This document shows positions 1 through 7,707 of a stretch of DNA of 33,982 bases, in pieces. Each line of letters starts with the position of its first letter. Positions within the stretch are counted from its first letter, which is position 1. The translations under genes and the position numbers were made by a program. Location: contig CANDMV010000030.1 of assembly GCA_947385875.1 (NCBI GenBank), positions 1 to 33,982 of the forward strand, written 5' to 3'. The DNA comes from an uncultured Eubacterium sp. (GTDB lineage Bacteria; Bacillota; Clostridia; Lachnospirales; Lachnospiraceae). Under the pieces are notes generated by a model, which saw only the letters and a program-made list of their open reading frames with translations, was not told the origin of the DNA and did no database searches.

Positions 1-273
1 TTTTCTGGCTTTCTTTGCAATCAGGCAGCAGAGCAGGTTCAGCTCGTCCGAACCTGTGACAGCTACAATCAAATCTGCTTCACCCACGCCCGCTTCTGAC
101 TGTACATTAAAGCTGGCTCCATTTCCCACAATTCCAAGTGCGTCACAGGATACGGAAACACTTTCTACCAGCTGTTCCCTCGTATCAATCACTGTGATGT
201 CATGTCCCTCTGAGCTAAGCTGCTCTGCAAGCGCAGCGCCTACATTACCGCAGCCCACAATAATGATCTTCAT
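1..273 (-). CDS. trkA: TrkA-type K+ uptake regulatory protein, N-terminal part (runs off the left edge)
   Basis: Only the first 91 codons are present. The protein begins MKIIIVGCGNVGAALAEQL, a Rossmann GxGxxG nucleotide-binding loop, followed by an acidic residue after the second strand (VIDTREQ). Further on it reads VTGSDELNLLCCLIAKK, typical of RCK/TrkA_N domains that bind NAD(H) or ATP at the cytoplasmic face of Trk/Ktr potassium channels. The start at 273 has a GGATGG Shine-Dalgarno-like sequence 7 nt upstream. An in-frame ATG at 288 is possible but would add only five residues. The partner membrane subunit, if adjacent, would lie beyond the window. The family assignment is firm; which Trk/Ktr subtype is not determinable from this fragment. 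Confidence 0.88.
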   Translation of the reverse strand, partial: MKIIIVGCGNVGAALAEQLSSEGHDITVIDTREQLVESVSVSCDALGIVGNGASFNVQSEAGVGEADLIVAVTGSDELNLLCCLIAKKARK

Positions 274-307
274 ATCTGCACCATCCATACCCCTTATTGA
301 AATCATA

Positions 308-327
308 CAAAAGAGCGCTAAACGCTC
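308..327 (-). terminator. Possible weak intrinsic terminator between the HAD gene and trkA
   Basis: On the minus strand a short GAGCG-TTTAG-CGCTC hairpin is followed by TTTTG. It lies downstream of the HAD phosphatase and upstream of trkA. The stem is only 5 bp, so it may be an attenuator or mean nothing. Confidence 0.35.
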
Positions 328-426
328 CAACGCATATCGTTATATAACAAAAACCATAGCATAGATTTTTTATAAAAGTCCAATATACACATAAGAAACT
401 GTTATAATATTAAATCATAATAACTT

Positions 427-1209
427 TCATAAAAGCCCAAAATACTCCAGCGCATAATATATCCCGTCATCATGCAGCGCTTTTGTCACAAAATCCGCCT
501 TCTGCTTAACCCTGTCATTTGCGTTTCCCATCGCCACACTGCATCCTGCCACTTCAAACATCGGCAGATCATTGACACTGTCTCCAAATGCATACGTATC
601 TTCGGCTGCTATCCCCAGCTGCTCACATACTTTTAAAATACCAGTTCCTTTCGAACAGCCCTTTGGAACGATTTCCATAACCGGAATATCGTGAATCAGC
701 AGATCATAATCTTTTTCCAGCCCCTTTTTCACAGCTTCCAGATCTGCGTGTTCTGTAGCGCAGGAAAACTTGCTGACCTCCCACTCCGACTCGCTGCCCG
801 TAATCGGAGCCATTTCTCCACCAACTTCCTGACGCAGCCTTGCAATATACATATCGTCCCCAAAATCTTCCTGATCCAGATAGAGCTTAAAACGCCCCTC
901 CATAATTGCGGCTACCTGATGTTCTTTTAAAAAGGTAATCGTCTTTTTTATCTGGTCATGGTCGATCTTTCTATAATATATGACTTTATTCTGAAATTCG
1001 ATCATTGTCCCGCAGCCGCTGACAATCCCATCAAACCCTATGCTCAGCAAAGACTCATTCTTTACAAAAGCTCTGCTCCTTCCAGTACACAGGAATGCAT
1101 AATTTCCTGCCATTTGCAGCTTGTGAATGCCTTCTGCCGTACTCATTGGAATATAATTGTGTTCATCTAATATCGTACCATCAATGTCAAAAAATACTGC
1201 TTTTTTCAT
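427..1209 (-). CDS. Cof-type HAD-IIB family hydrolase
   Basis: A 260-residue cytoplasmic phosphatase of the haloacid dehalogenase superfamily. Motif I is FFDIDGT near residue 7 (nucleophile Asp and acid/base Asp), motif II is the FLCTGRS segment, and motif IV is GDSVNDLPMF near the C-terminus, which coordinates Mg2+. The cap between them is the alpha/beta type of the Cof (IIB) group, which dephosphorylates sugar phosphates, FMN or similar small metabolites; the substrate cannot be told from sequence. I chose the ATG at 1209 (MKKAVFFDIDGT) rather than the ATG at 1242. It places motif I at the usual distance from the N-terminus, and GAAAGGAT lies just upstream. The gene follows telA by about 100 nt with no clear terminator. 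Confidence 0.9.
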   Translation of the reverse strand: MKKAVFFDIDGTILDEHNYIPMSTAEGIHKLQMAGNYAFLCTGRSRAFVKNESLLSIGFDGIVSGCGTMIEFQNKVIYYRKIDHDQIKKTITFLKEHQVAAIMEGRFKLYLDQEDFGDDMYIARLRQEVGGEMAPITGSESEWEVSKFSCATEHADLEAVKKGLEKDYDLLIHDIPVMEIVPKGCSKGTGILKVCEQLGIAAEDTYAFGDSVNDLPMFEVAGCSVAMGNANDRVKQKADFVTKALHDDGIYYALEYFGLL

Positions 1210-1312
1210 GATATCCTTTCGAAACAATTCAGACATCTTCACTATCTAAAACTTCTGACAAATATCTGAACTATTTTATCCTTTCAAAACTAAAACAATA
1301 ATACAAAGCCTG

Positions 1313-2458
1313 CTATGCGCGTGACATTTCCAACATTTTATTTTTCAGCTGCATCTCCATATCTGATAATTCTGCTTCGGCTGCCCGACGCCTCTCCCTG
1401 CCTTCGATCTGGATCTGCATTACCTCATCCAGAGTCGTTATCAGCGTTTCATTCGTATGCTTCAAAGTTTCTAAATCTACGATACCGCGTTCAGATTCTT
1501 TTGCACTTTCTACCGTCGCCAGCTTAAGAGCGTCTGCATTCTTTTTCAACAGCTCATTTGTCATATCCGTCACTTCTCGCTGCGCTCTCGCTGCCTGTGC
1601 GGAATGCTCTACGCCGATGGCAATCACCATCTGGCTCTTCCACAGCGGAATTGTATTTACGATTGTAGACTGTATTTTTTCCGCCATCAGCGTATCCGAA
1701 TTCTGCACCATACGTATCTGCGGCGCTGTCTGAATCGATACAGTTCTTGTAAGCTCCAGATCATATAATTTCTTCTCAAAGCGCTCACACATGTCAGCCA
1801 GATCTCTTGCTGCCTGCGCATCTTCAGGAAGTCCGCTGCGGGCCGCCTTATTCTGCAGCTCCACCAGATCTTTTGTCCGTACCTGCTGGAGCTTTTTCTT
1901 TCCTGCCAGAATATACATCGACAATTCCTTAAAATAATTCAGGTTGATTTCATACATGCGGTCTAACACGTCGATGTCCTTCATCAGCTGGATCTGATGA
2001 TTTTCCAGTACTTTTACGATCTGATTGACATTTGTCTCCACTTTATTATACTTTGCCTTCATCATATACATTTTATTCTCGCTCTTTTTAAAAAAGCCCC
2101 TGATACCCTTGGCTTCTTCGCCTGCGTCAAAGCTCTTCAGCTCTGTGACAAGACCTGCGATCATATTTCCTACTTCACCCAGATCTTTGGTACGGACATT
2201 ATTTAACGCCTTTTCAGAAAAATCCGCCATTTTTTTCTGAGTACCGACTCCATAATGAAGAATTGCGCCAGAATTATGAAGGTCAATCTGGTCTACAAAT
2301 GCGTCTACCTGCCGCCTTTCCTCGTCAGAAAGCATGGAATCATTCAGCGCCTCCTGTTTGATCGGTTCTGGCTTTGGCTCTGGTTCTGTCTCTTTTGGCG
2401 CCGGATCAAATACAAGTGTCGGCGCTTTTGCTGTAAATTCTTCGAAATTGTCTGACAA
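1313..2458 (-). CDS. TelA/KlaA-like toxic anion resistance family protein (TTG start)
   Basis: A 381-residue soluble, mostly alpha-helical protein with an acidic, proline-rich N-terminus (about residues 10-40, E/P/K repeats) and long predicted coiled-coil helices. It matches the TelA family, named after plasmid tellurite-resistance proteins. In Firmicutes the family is usually encoded next to an XpaC-like protein, as here. The start codon is TTG at 2458: a perfect AGGAGG lies 8 nt upstream, and the nearby ATG at 2466 is out of frame and runs into a different, non-family reading. Family members are linked to tellurite, cell-envelope stress and antimicrobial tolerance, but the biochemical role is unknown. 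It is probably cotranscribed with the upstream xpaC-like gene despite a 233-nt repeat-bearing gap. Confidence 0.88.
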   Translation of the reverse strand: MSDNFEEFTAKAPTLVFDPAPKETEPEPKPEPIKQEALNDSMLSDEERRQVDAFVDQIDLHNSGAILHYGVGTQKKMADFSEKALNNVRTKDLGEVGNMIAGLVTELKSFDAGEEAKGIRGFFKKSENKMYMMKAKYNKVETNVNQIVKVLENHQIQLMKDIDVLDRMYEINLNYFKELSMYILAGKKKLQQVRTKDLVELQNKAARSGLPEDAQAARDLADMCERFEKKLYDLELTRTVSIQTAPQIRMVQNSDTLMAEKIQSTIVNTIPLWKSQMVIAIGVEHSAQAARAQREVTDMTNELLKKNADALKLATVESAKESERGIVDLETLKHTNETLITTLDEVMQIQIEGRERRRAAEAELSDMEMQLKNKMLEMSRA

Positions 2459-2535
2459 TTTTTCATCCTCCTAAGTTCATATCTTAATTATTGTTCAAAT
2501 GATGTTTTTTCTAATTTTAATTGATCTGGTTCAGT

Positions 2536-2619
2536 TCATCTATGTCAGTTCGTCTATTTCAATTCATTTATTTCAATTCATCCATTTCAATTCATCTATT
2601 TCAATTCATCAATCTCAGT
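2536..2619. repeat. Six tandem 14-bp repeats between xpaC-like gene and telA
   Basis: Six contiguous 14-bp units of the form TCATCTATTTCAAT (plus strand), with 1-4 differences each, fill the intergenic gap. The period is not a multiple of three and no gene covers it. It lies in the predicted mRNA between the two genes. Confidence 0.85.
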
Positions 2620-2691
2620 TATCATCCTATTATCTAATTTATAGTCTTTGTATCTATAAATTTGTTTTCATTCATCTGGTTCATTTATCAT

Positions 2692-4074
2692 CTACTTATT
2701 TAATTTGAAATCTTTGTTTTCCGTAAGACCCTCCTGTGCCATCATCGTCTTCATAACTGATATATCCGACGAAATATCCCACGCCGTCTCTTCAAATAAA
2801 CCATCCAGAAGCTTTTCAAATGCCACATTAATGGTATCCAGCGTATCTTCGATTTCTTTTTTCGTAGTAGATATATTTTCTCCTGCAATCTCCTGCCTGT
2901 CTAAATCAATATATGCATTCAGCAGCTTTGTCGTAGTAGGCAGGTAATAATCCATAAATTTGTGCAGGTCATCCGCGCTTTCCGGCGTTTTTTCTACATG
3001 CTCAAAAATCCGGCGCATAATCACTTCCAGCCTGGAAAGCTTATAGCTCATCTCTTCACTCCGAATCTTTTCATTGCATTCATGCACCATTCGGATATAA
3101 GCGTTGCCGTCTTTTAAGATTTTCTGCGTCTGGTTGTCCAATGCCTGATGCCTTGCGGCTTCCTCAGCCTGAACGCGCGCCTGCTCCTGCCTTCTTTGTT
3201 CCTCGGCTTCTGCGCTCCGGAGGCTGTTTTCCGCCTCCAGATACTGCTGATATGCCTCCTGCGTCAGCATAAATACGGTCTGAGAACTGTCAAGCCGTCC
3301 CTGAAGAAACATATGCTTTTTCATCATCTTTTTTAAATCGTTCAGCACGCGGTCCCGGTGCTGCCCAGTCTGCAGAGCCAGCTCTTCGATCGCAATATAC
3401 CCTTTCTCACCGATCAGCCTTGCATATTGATAAAAACGGTTAATCAAACCGATCTTGCGGCTGCCCCGCACAATATCCGAAATACTGCACATCGTTAAAA
3501 GCGTAAAAACAGCTGACAATACGACAAATACCGTCCCGCCCTGAACCAGCAACATAATAAGCATGACAACTGCAGTAATGCCAAAGCCGCAGGTCGCCAG
3601 AATTCCCCATCCCAGCTGAAGCGGGCCGGTAATCCTGCCTGAAGGATGCTTTGTTACTGCCGGCGGAAGGTTCGGGCTATGTAATACGCTGCCAAGCTGC
3701 CTGCCTATACCGCCTGCATGACGATCACGTATCATCCTGCCGCTATTATCTTCCTTTCTATCATAATTTACCTTTTTACCGTCCTCGGCTCTGCCGCTGC
3801 TTCCATGCTTATATATAGAAGCATATCTGCCCTCTTCCTTTTCATATATGCTTCTATAGCTTGCCTGTCCCTTTCTTGTATAGCTTGTCCTGCCATACTG
3901 ATGCGTCGGATCCCCATAAGTGCCTTTCCCCGCCTCTTCTTTTACCTGACTGACCACACGATTTACAGTATTGCTCACATTTTCACTAAGTCCGCTGTAA
4001 TCATTTCGGTTAATGGCATCTGCAACGGCATCTAGTATATCGCCTCCGGCATTACATATGTCTTTTATGTCCAT
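2692..4074 (-). CDS. XpaC-like (5-bromo-4-chloroindolyl phosphate hydrolysis family) membrane protein
   Basis: A 460-residue protein. Residues 1-150 are polar, rich in Lys, Arg, Tyr and Gly and probably disordered. Two adjacent hydrophobic segments follow at about 155-177 and 180-198. The C-terminal half is a helical, charged region with an E/Q/R-rich coiled coil around residues 285-315. This layout and the adjacent telA match the XpaC family. XpaC was named for a Bacillus subtilis effect on indolyl-phosphate hydrolysis, not for a proven enzyme activity. It is the first gene of the pair, with a good promoter at 4155-4183. The SD is modest (AGGT, 6 nt before ATG). Membrane anchoring beside TelA suggests an envelope-stress role, which is an inference. 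Confidence 0.78.
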   Translation of the reverse strand: MDIKDICNAGGDILDAVADAINRNDYSGLSENVSNTVNRVVSQVKEEAGKGTYGDPTHQYGRTSYTRKGQASYRSIYEKEEGRYASIYKHGSSGRAEDGKKVNYDRKEDNSGRMIRDRHAGGIGRQLGSVLHSPNLPPAVTKHPSGRITGPLQLGWGILATCGFGITAVVMLIMLLVQGGTVFVVLSAVFTLLTMCSISDIVRGSRKIGLINRFYQYARLIGEKGYIAIEELALQTGQHRDRVLNDLKKMMKKHMFLQGRLDSSQTVFMLTQEAYQQYLEAENSLRSAEAEEQRRQEQARVQAEEAARHQALDNQTQKILKDGNAYIRMVHECNEKIRSEEMSYKLSRLEVIMRRIFEHVEKTPESADDLHKFMDYYLPTTTKLLNAYIDLDRQEIAGENISTTKKEIEDTLDTINVAFEKLLDGLFEETAWDISSDISVMKTMMAQEGLTENKDFKLNK

Positions 4075-4154
4075 GCTGCTACCTGTTCTTTCCTTGTACT
4101 AAATAAGATTGTTTTCGGTGAATCGAAATGTTTTTGATAATTTCCCTGCCATTG

Positions 4155-4183
4155 ATTATAAAAGACACTGCTGATTTCTGCAA
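4155..4183 (-). promoter_or_regulatory. Sigma-70-type promoter for xpaC-like/telA
   Basis: On the minus strand, TTGCAG (4178-4183) and TATAAT (4155-4160) are separated by exactly 17 nt, about 80 nt upstream of the xpaC-like start. The -10 is a consensus match. Confidence 0.8.
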
Positions 4184-4317
4184 GGGTTTCACAGTAATTT
4201 TTGTAGAGCGTGTTTGAAAAATAATTTATTCTGGATAAAAACAAACAAATAGAAAAACCATGAAAATGATTTTAAGATTAGTGGAATATGATTCGCAATT
4301 TAAAGCTATGTCGGGAG

Positions 4318-4346
4318 GCATCCTTCGCTTCTGACGAAGCCGGATA
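4318..4346. other. Stem-loop in the ribF/xpaC intergenic region
   Basis: ATCC-GCTTC pairs with GAAGC-GGAT around a TGAC loop, about 40 nt downstream of the ribF stop. There is no U-tract, so it is not a standard terminator. Apart from this and the promoter at 4155-4183, I see nothing in 4075-4384. Confidence 0.45.
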
Positions 4347-4384
4347 AATCAGGTGCCAAGCCCGTCCATGCCATAAATTTTCAT

Positions 4385-5296
4385 TTAAGAAAGATAATTT
4401 TTACCATAATCAAGATCTTTTTTCAGCTGCTTGGCCAGCTCGTCCACATTTTTAAATTTGAGTTCTGGACGCACAAAATGAAGGATATCAACCCGTGCCT
4501 CTTTTTCATAAACATCCTCCGCAAAATCATATATATATGTTTCCGCGCTGACCGGATGCTTTCCCTGAATTGTCGGCTTTTTTCCAATATTTGTAATGCC
4601 GCCGTATCGTCTTCCATCCAACCAGACATAGGAAGCATAGACGCCAAAAGGCGGCAGCAGCTTCTGTAAGGGCGGCTCGATATTTATCGTAGGAAAGCCG
4701 ATTGTCCTGCCGATCTGGTTGCCATGCATGATCTTTCCCTGAATAAAATAGGGATAGCCCAGCAGTTCATTTGCAAGCTCGATATTCCCTTTTTCTATTT
4801 CTTCCCGAATATATGTGCTGCTGATGTCTCTGCCCCTATGCTGCATTTTCTGAACAACCTGCACCTGATACCCATATAAGCCGGCATACTGCAAAAGCAT
4901 TCTATAATCTCCTCTCCGATTATGCCCGAACCGGAAATCTGTTCCTACAACGATCCATTTTACGCAGAGCCGCTTCGCAATTTCTTCAATAAACTGCTCG
5001 GCCTGCATATGCATGATTTCTTTTGTAAACGGACATTCAATCAGATAATCAATGCCGTTTTCCTGAAACAGCCGCTGTTTTTCTACATTTGTGGTAATCA
5101 CCTGCTGCATGTGCCCGGCCGCACTCTGCGGCGGAACATCAAAGGTGAATACAGCAGACTTAAGCCCCATCCGTGCTTTTTCAAATACAGACTTCATTAA
5201 AAGCTCATGCCCACGGTGCAGACCGTCGAACTTTCCTAATGAAAGAACGGTATCTTCCGTCAGCTGTATATGATTAAAATCTTTTAAGTACTTCAT
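4385..5296 (-). CDS. ribF: Bifunctional riboflavin kinase / FAD synthetase
   Basis: A 303-residue enzyme that phosphorylates riboflavin to FMN and adenylates FMN to FAD. The N-terminal FAD-synthetase half carries LGKFDGLHRGHELL (the nucleotidyltransferase HxGH signature) at about 17-30 and SSTYIREEIEKG near residue 160. The C-terminal flavokinase half carries IGFPTINIEPP (about 205-215) and YGGITNIGKKPT, which form the ATP/flavin site. The start at 5296 (MKYLKDFNHIQL) is preferred over an in-frame ATG at 5398, because GGGAGC lies about 8 nt upstream and the longer form would span a palindrome and have no homologous N-terminus. It is the last gene of the nusA-infB cluster, after truB with a 127-nt gap holding an inverted repeat. 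Confidence 0.95.
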   Translation of the reverse strand: MKYLKDFNHIQLTEDTVLSLGKFDGLHRGHELLMKSVFEKARMGLKSAVFTFDVPPQSAAGHMQQVITTNVEKQRLFQENGIDYLIECPFTKEIMHMQAEQFIEEIAKRLCVKWIVVGTDFRFGHNRRGDYRMLLQYAGLYGYQVQVVQKMQHRGRDISSTYIREEIEKGNIELANELLGYPYFIQGKIMHGNQIGRTIGFPTINIEPPLQKLLPPFGVYASYVWLDGRRYGGITNIGKKPTIQGKHPVSAETYIYDFAEDVYEKEARVDILHFVRPELKFKNVDELAKQLKKDLDYGKNYLS

Positions 5297-5360
5297 CGCT
5301 AATTGCTCCCGCCAAATATTATCTAATACACCATCAAATAAATAACCAGTAAACGGTGTT

Positions 5361-5421
5361 CTAGTACAGCATTGCGGAAATAACGAAGAATACAGCACCC
5401 GTTATTTCCGCAACGCTCTAG
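5361..5421. repeat. Large inverted repeat between truB and ribF
   Basis: The arms TTGCGGAAATAACG (from 5372) and CGTTATTTCCGCAA (5400-5413) are perfect complements around a 14-nt loop, and outer CTAG/GC extensions lengthen the stem. It begins 3 nt after the truB stop. No U-run follows on either strand, so an mRNA-stability, processing or repeat-element role fits better than termination. Confidence 0.85.
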
Positions 5422-5423
5422 TA

Positions 5424-6320
5424 TTATAGCCCAAATATTTTAACCGGCTTAAAGTCTCCTCTGCCTTTGTCCCTGCGATATATACCAAAAAAAAGATGAT
5501 CCAGATATACACAGAAGCATTCCTGTCCCGCCAAGCTGCCGACTCTTAAATCAAATGCCTGCTCCGGCAGACGGTTGCCATTTAAAAGCATTTTTCGATA
5601 TTCCTCTTTTACGCCAGCCTTTGGATAATCCGGAAAAAGACTGTCTATCGGCTGCAGCAGATCTGCCAGAGTGTCTTTTTCAGCCCTTTTTTGAATTTCA
5701 GACAGCTTTACTGCTTTTTCTACACAAAATATCCCTGCCTTTGTGCGCAGCAGCTCTTCCATGCATCCGCCGCACCCAAGCTTTTGCCCGATATCATGAC
5801 ATAGTGTACGGATATAAGTTCCTTTCGAACAATGCACCTTTATCTTTACTCTGGGCAGATGAATCCATTCTGTGTCAATCTCGTAGATCTGCACGCTCCT
5901 AGGCTTCCTCTCTATTTCAATGCCGGCCCTTGCAAGGTCACAGAGCTTCCTGCCATTGACCTTCAGAGCCGAGTACATCGGAGGAATCTGCTCATAAGCT
6001 CCAATAAATGATGTAATCGCATTCTGCACCTCCAGCTGTGTGCAGATGACTTTCGTCTCTTTTAAGACAGCCCCGGAGACGTCCTGCGTATCTGTTTCCT
6101 TTCCAAGAAGCAGAACTGCTTCGTACTCCTTATCTTTATCGGTAATTAAATCACACACTTTCGTTGCGCTGCCTAAACATACCGGCAGAACTCCTTCTGC
6201 ATCCGGATCCAGTGTTCCTGTATGTCCGATTTTCTTCTGATGGCAGATACCGCGCAGCTTTGCGACTACATCATGAGATGTATAGCCTTTTTCCTTGTAT
6301 ACATTAATTATTCCATTCAT
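5424..6320 (-). CDS. truB: tRNA pseudouridine(55) synthase
   Basis: A 298-residue enzyme that converts U55 in the T-loop of tRNAs to pseudouridine. It starts MNGIINVYKEKGYTSHDVV, the usual substrate-binding entry. The catalytic motif GHTGTLDPDAEGVLPV at about 34-49 contains the essential Asp. The later motif KGTYIRTLCHDIG (about 164-176) is conserved in TruB. The C-terminus is a small TruB_C/PUA-like region. It lies in the standard order rbfA-nrnA-truB-ribF. The intact nrnA frame would end only 4 nt before this start, so the two genes were evidently translationally coupled before the nrnA stop arose. Confidence 0.95.
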   Translation of the reverse strand: MNGIINVYKEKGYTSHDVVAKLRGICHQKKIGHTGTLDPDAEGVLPVCLGSATKVCDLITDKDKEYEAVLLLGKETDTQDVSGAVLKETKVICTQLEVQNAITSFIGAYEQIPPMYSALKVNGRKLCDLARAGIEIERKPRSVQIYEIDTEWIHLPRVKIKVHCSKGTYIRTLCHDIGQKLGCGGCMEELLRTKAGIFCVEKAVKLSEIQKRAEKDTLADLLQPIDSLFPDYPKAGVKEEYRKMLLNGNRLPEQAFDLRVGSLAGQECFCVYLDHLFFGIYRRDKGRGDFKPVKIFGL

Positions 6321-6414
6321 GGATTCAGCTCCAACTTTCAGCCGCTTTCAGCTGCTTATCGATCATTTGTAATATTTGTTCCAGACATTCCTGAGGATCC
6401 AGCTCTGTCGATGC

Positions 6415-7302
6415 TCAGGCTGCCCGGACATGTCCGCCGCCGCCATAGTGCATGGCTATTTCTGCCACATTCACAGCGTCAGAAGCAGCTCTAAGACTAA
6501 TTTTATATTCCTTGGCATCATTCTCCTTCTGGTAAAATAATACTGCCGCCTCAACGCCTTTGGTAGCCCGCAGCTGAGCAGAGATTCCGTCCAGATGCTT
6601 TGGCAGGACATGGCATTCCGCCATATCTTCACTTGTAATCACGCTTGATATACACCTTCCATCCAGATGCATCCTGCTTTTTTCAATGGCCCTTGCAAGA
6701 ACCAGATTCTGCTCATAAGTCTTCTGTACATACGTCTTATCGACTATTTCCGTAAAATCAATTCCTGTTTCCATCAAAAAAGCTGCTGTGCGCATCGTCT
6801 TTGGAGATGTACACGAATATTGGAATAATCCCGTATCATGAATAATCCCTACATAAATGCATTCTGCGATCTGTCTGGTAATACGTTCCTTTGGCAGCAG
6901 GTCAAATATCAGCTCAGAAGTAGAGCTTGCATTCGGAAAAATATAGCTTGCATCTCCAAAACCGCTGTTGCTGAAATGGTGATCGATACAAATCACGCGT
7001 TCAGCTGATTTAAGCTGATTCGCAGCTTCTCCAAGCCTGCCTGAATCCCCGCAGTCCAAAACGATGAACAGGTCTACGTTCTCGAACTGACCAGATTCAC
7101 TGATAATCTCTTCTGCACGGGATAAAAATTTAAATATATTTGGAATCGGCTCTAAATATAGCTTTACCTTAATCTGAGGATGATATTCTTTCAAGTAATT
7201 GTAAGCAGCCAGACAGGAACCGACGCAGTCCCCGTCCGGCTTGATATGACCTGCGATTGCCACGCTGCGCACACCCTGCAGCTGTTCTTCTAAGCTTTCC
7301 AT
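6415..7302 (-). CDS. nrnA: Bifunctional oligoribonuclease / PAP phosphatase, DHH family, cut short by an in-frame TGA
   Basis: A DHH-DHHA1 phosphoesterase of the NrnA type, which degrades nanoRNAs and dephosphorylates pAp. Metal-binding motifs are visible: HIKPDGDCVGS (about 18-28), VLDCGDS (about 80-86) and the DHH motif in CIDHHFSN (about 105). The DHHA1 substrate motif GGGGHVRAA lies at the C-terminus. The frame stops there at TGA (6415-6417), where the family has glycine (GGHxRAAG). Reading on in the same frame gives 29 more plausible residues (ASTELDPQECL...) and a TGA at 6325, 4 nt before truB. Read through, the protein would be 325 residues, the normal family length. A single GGA-to-TGA change explains this, either as a real nonsense mutation or a sequence error. 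The start overlaps nothing; the rbfA stop is directly adjacent. Confidence 0.88.
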   Translation of the reverse strand: MESLEEQLQGVRSVAIAGHIKPDGDCVGSCLAAYNYLKEYHPQIKVKLYLEPIPNIFKFLSRAEEIISESGQFENVDLFIVLDCGDSGRLGEAANQLKSAERVICIDHHFSNSGFGDASYIFPNASSTSELIFDLLPKERITRQIAECIYVGIIHDTGLFQYSCTSPKTMRTAAFLMETGIDFTEIVDKTYVQKTYEQNLVLARAIEKSRMHLDGRCISSVITSEDMAECHVLPKHLDGISAQLRATKGVEAAVLFYQKENDAKEYKISLRAASDAVNVAEIAMHYGGGGHVRAA

Positions 7303-7686
7303 TTATACATCTTCCATCTCTTTATAGGTGCTGTTTTTATTGACCTCGTCAATAAAATGTGACATACGTACGCCATATTCGATCGACTGGTCAATAATAA
7401 ACGTAATCTGCGGTGTATTACGCAGATTAATGCTCTGCGCAAGGCTGCGTCTGATATATCCCTCTGCGCTTCTTAATCCTGCCAGCGTATCTTTCTGCGC
7501 CTGTTCGTCTCCCAGTACGCTGATATACGCCTTGCAGGTCTTTAAGTCCGGTGCAACCTCCACCGAAACCACACTGGTCATCAAAGGCTGAATACGCGGA
7601 TCTTTAATATCGCTGCGTATAATTTCACTGAGCTTTCTCATGACCTCTTCATTGATGCGTGTGTTTTTAATGCTGTTTTTTCTCAT
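7303..7686 (-). CDS. rbfA: 30S ribosome-binding factor A
   Basis: A 127-residue KH-fold protein that assists late maturation of the 30S subunit and 16S rRNA 5'-end processing. The sequence RINEEVMRKLSEIIRSDIKDPRI at the N-terminus and the VAPDLKTCKAYISVLGD segment (about 48-64) are characteristic, as is LRNTPQITFIIDQSIEYG (about 97-114). It sits between infB (21-nt gap) and nrnA (stop and start codons abut), the usual Firmicute order. GAGGT lies 6 nt before the ATG. Confidence 0.95.
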   Translation of the reverse strand: MRKNSIKNTRINEEVMRKLSEIIRSDIKDPRIQPLMTSVVSVEVAPDLKTCKAYISVLGDEQAQKDTLAGLRSAEGYIRRSLAQSINLRNTPQITFIIDQSIEYGVRMSHFIDEVNKNSTYKEMEDV

Positions 7687-7707
7687 ATTTATACCTCAAT
7701 CCCGGCA

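Noticed and set aside
6325..6417. UGA recoded as glycine (as in some candidate phyla) to explain the nrnA stop
   Set aside because: Other genes in the window end with TGA at natural positions, for example the M56 gene and the first EamA gene, so UGA is a stop here.
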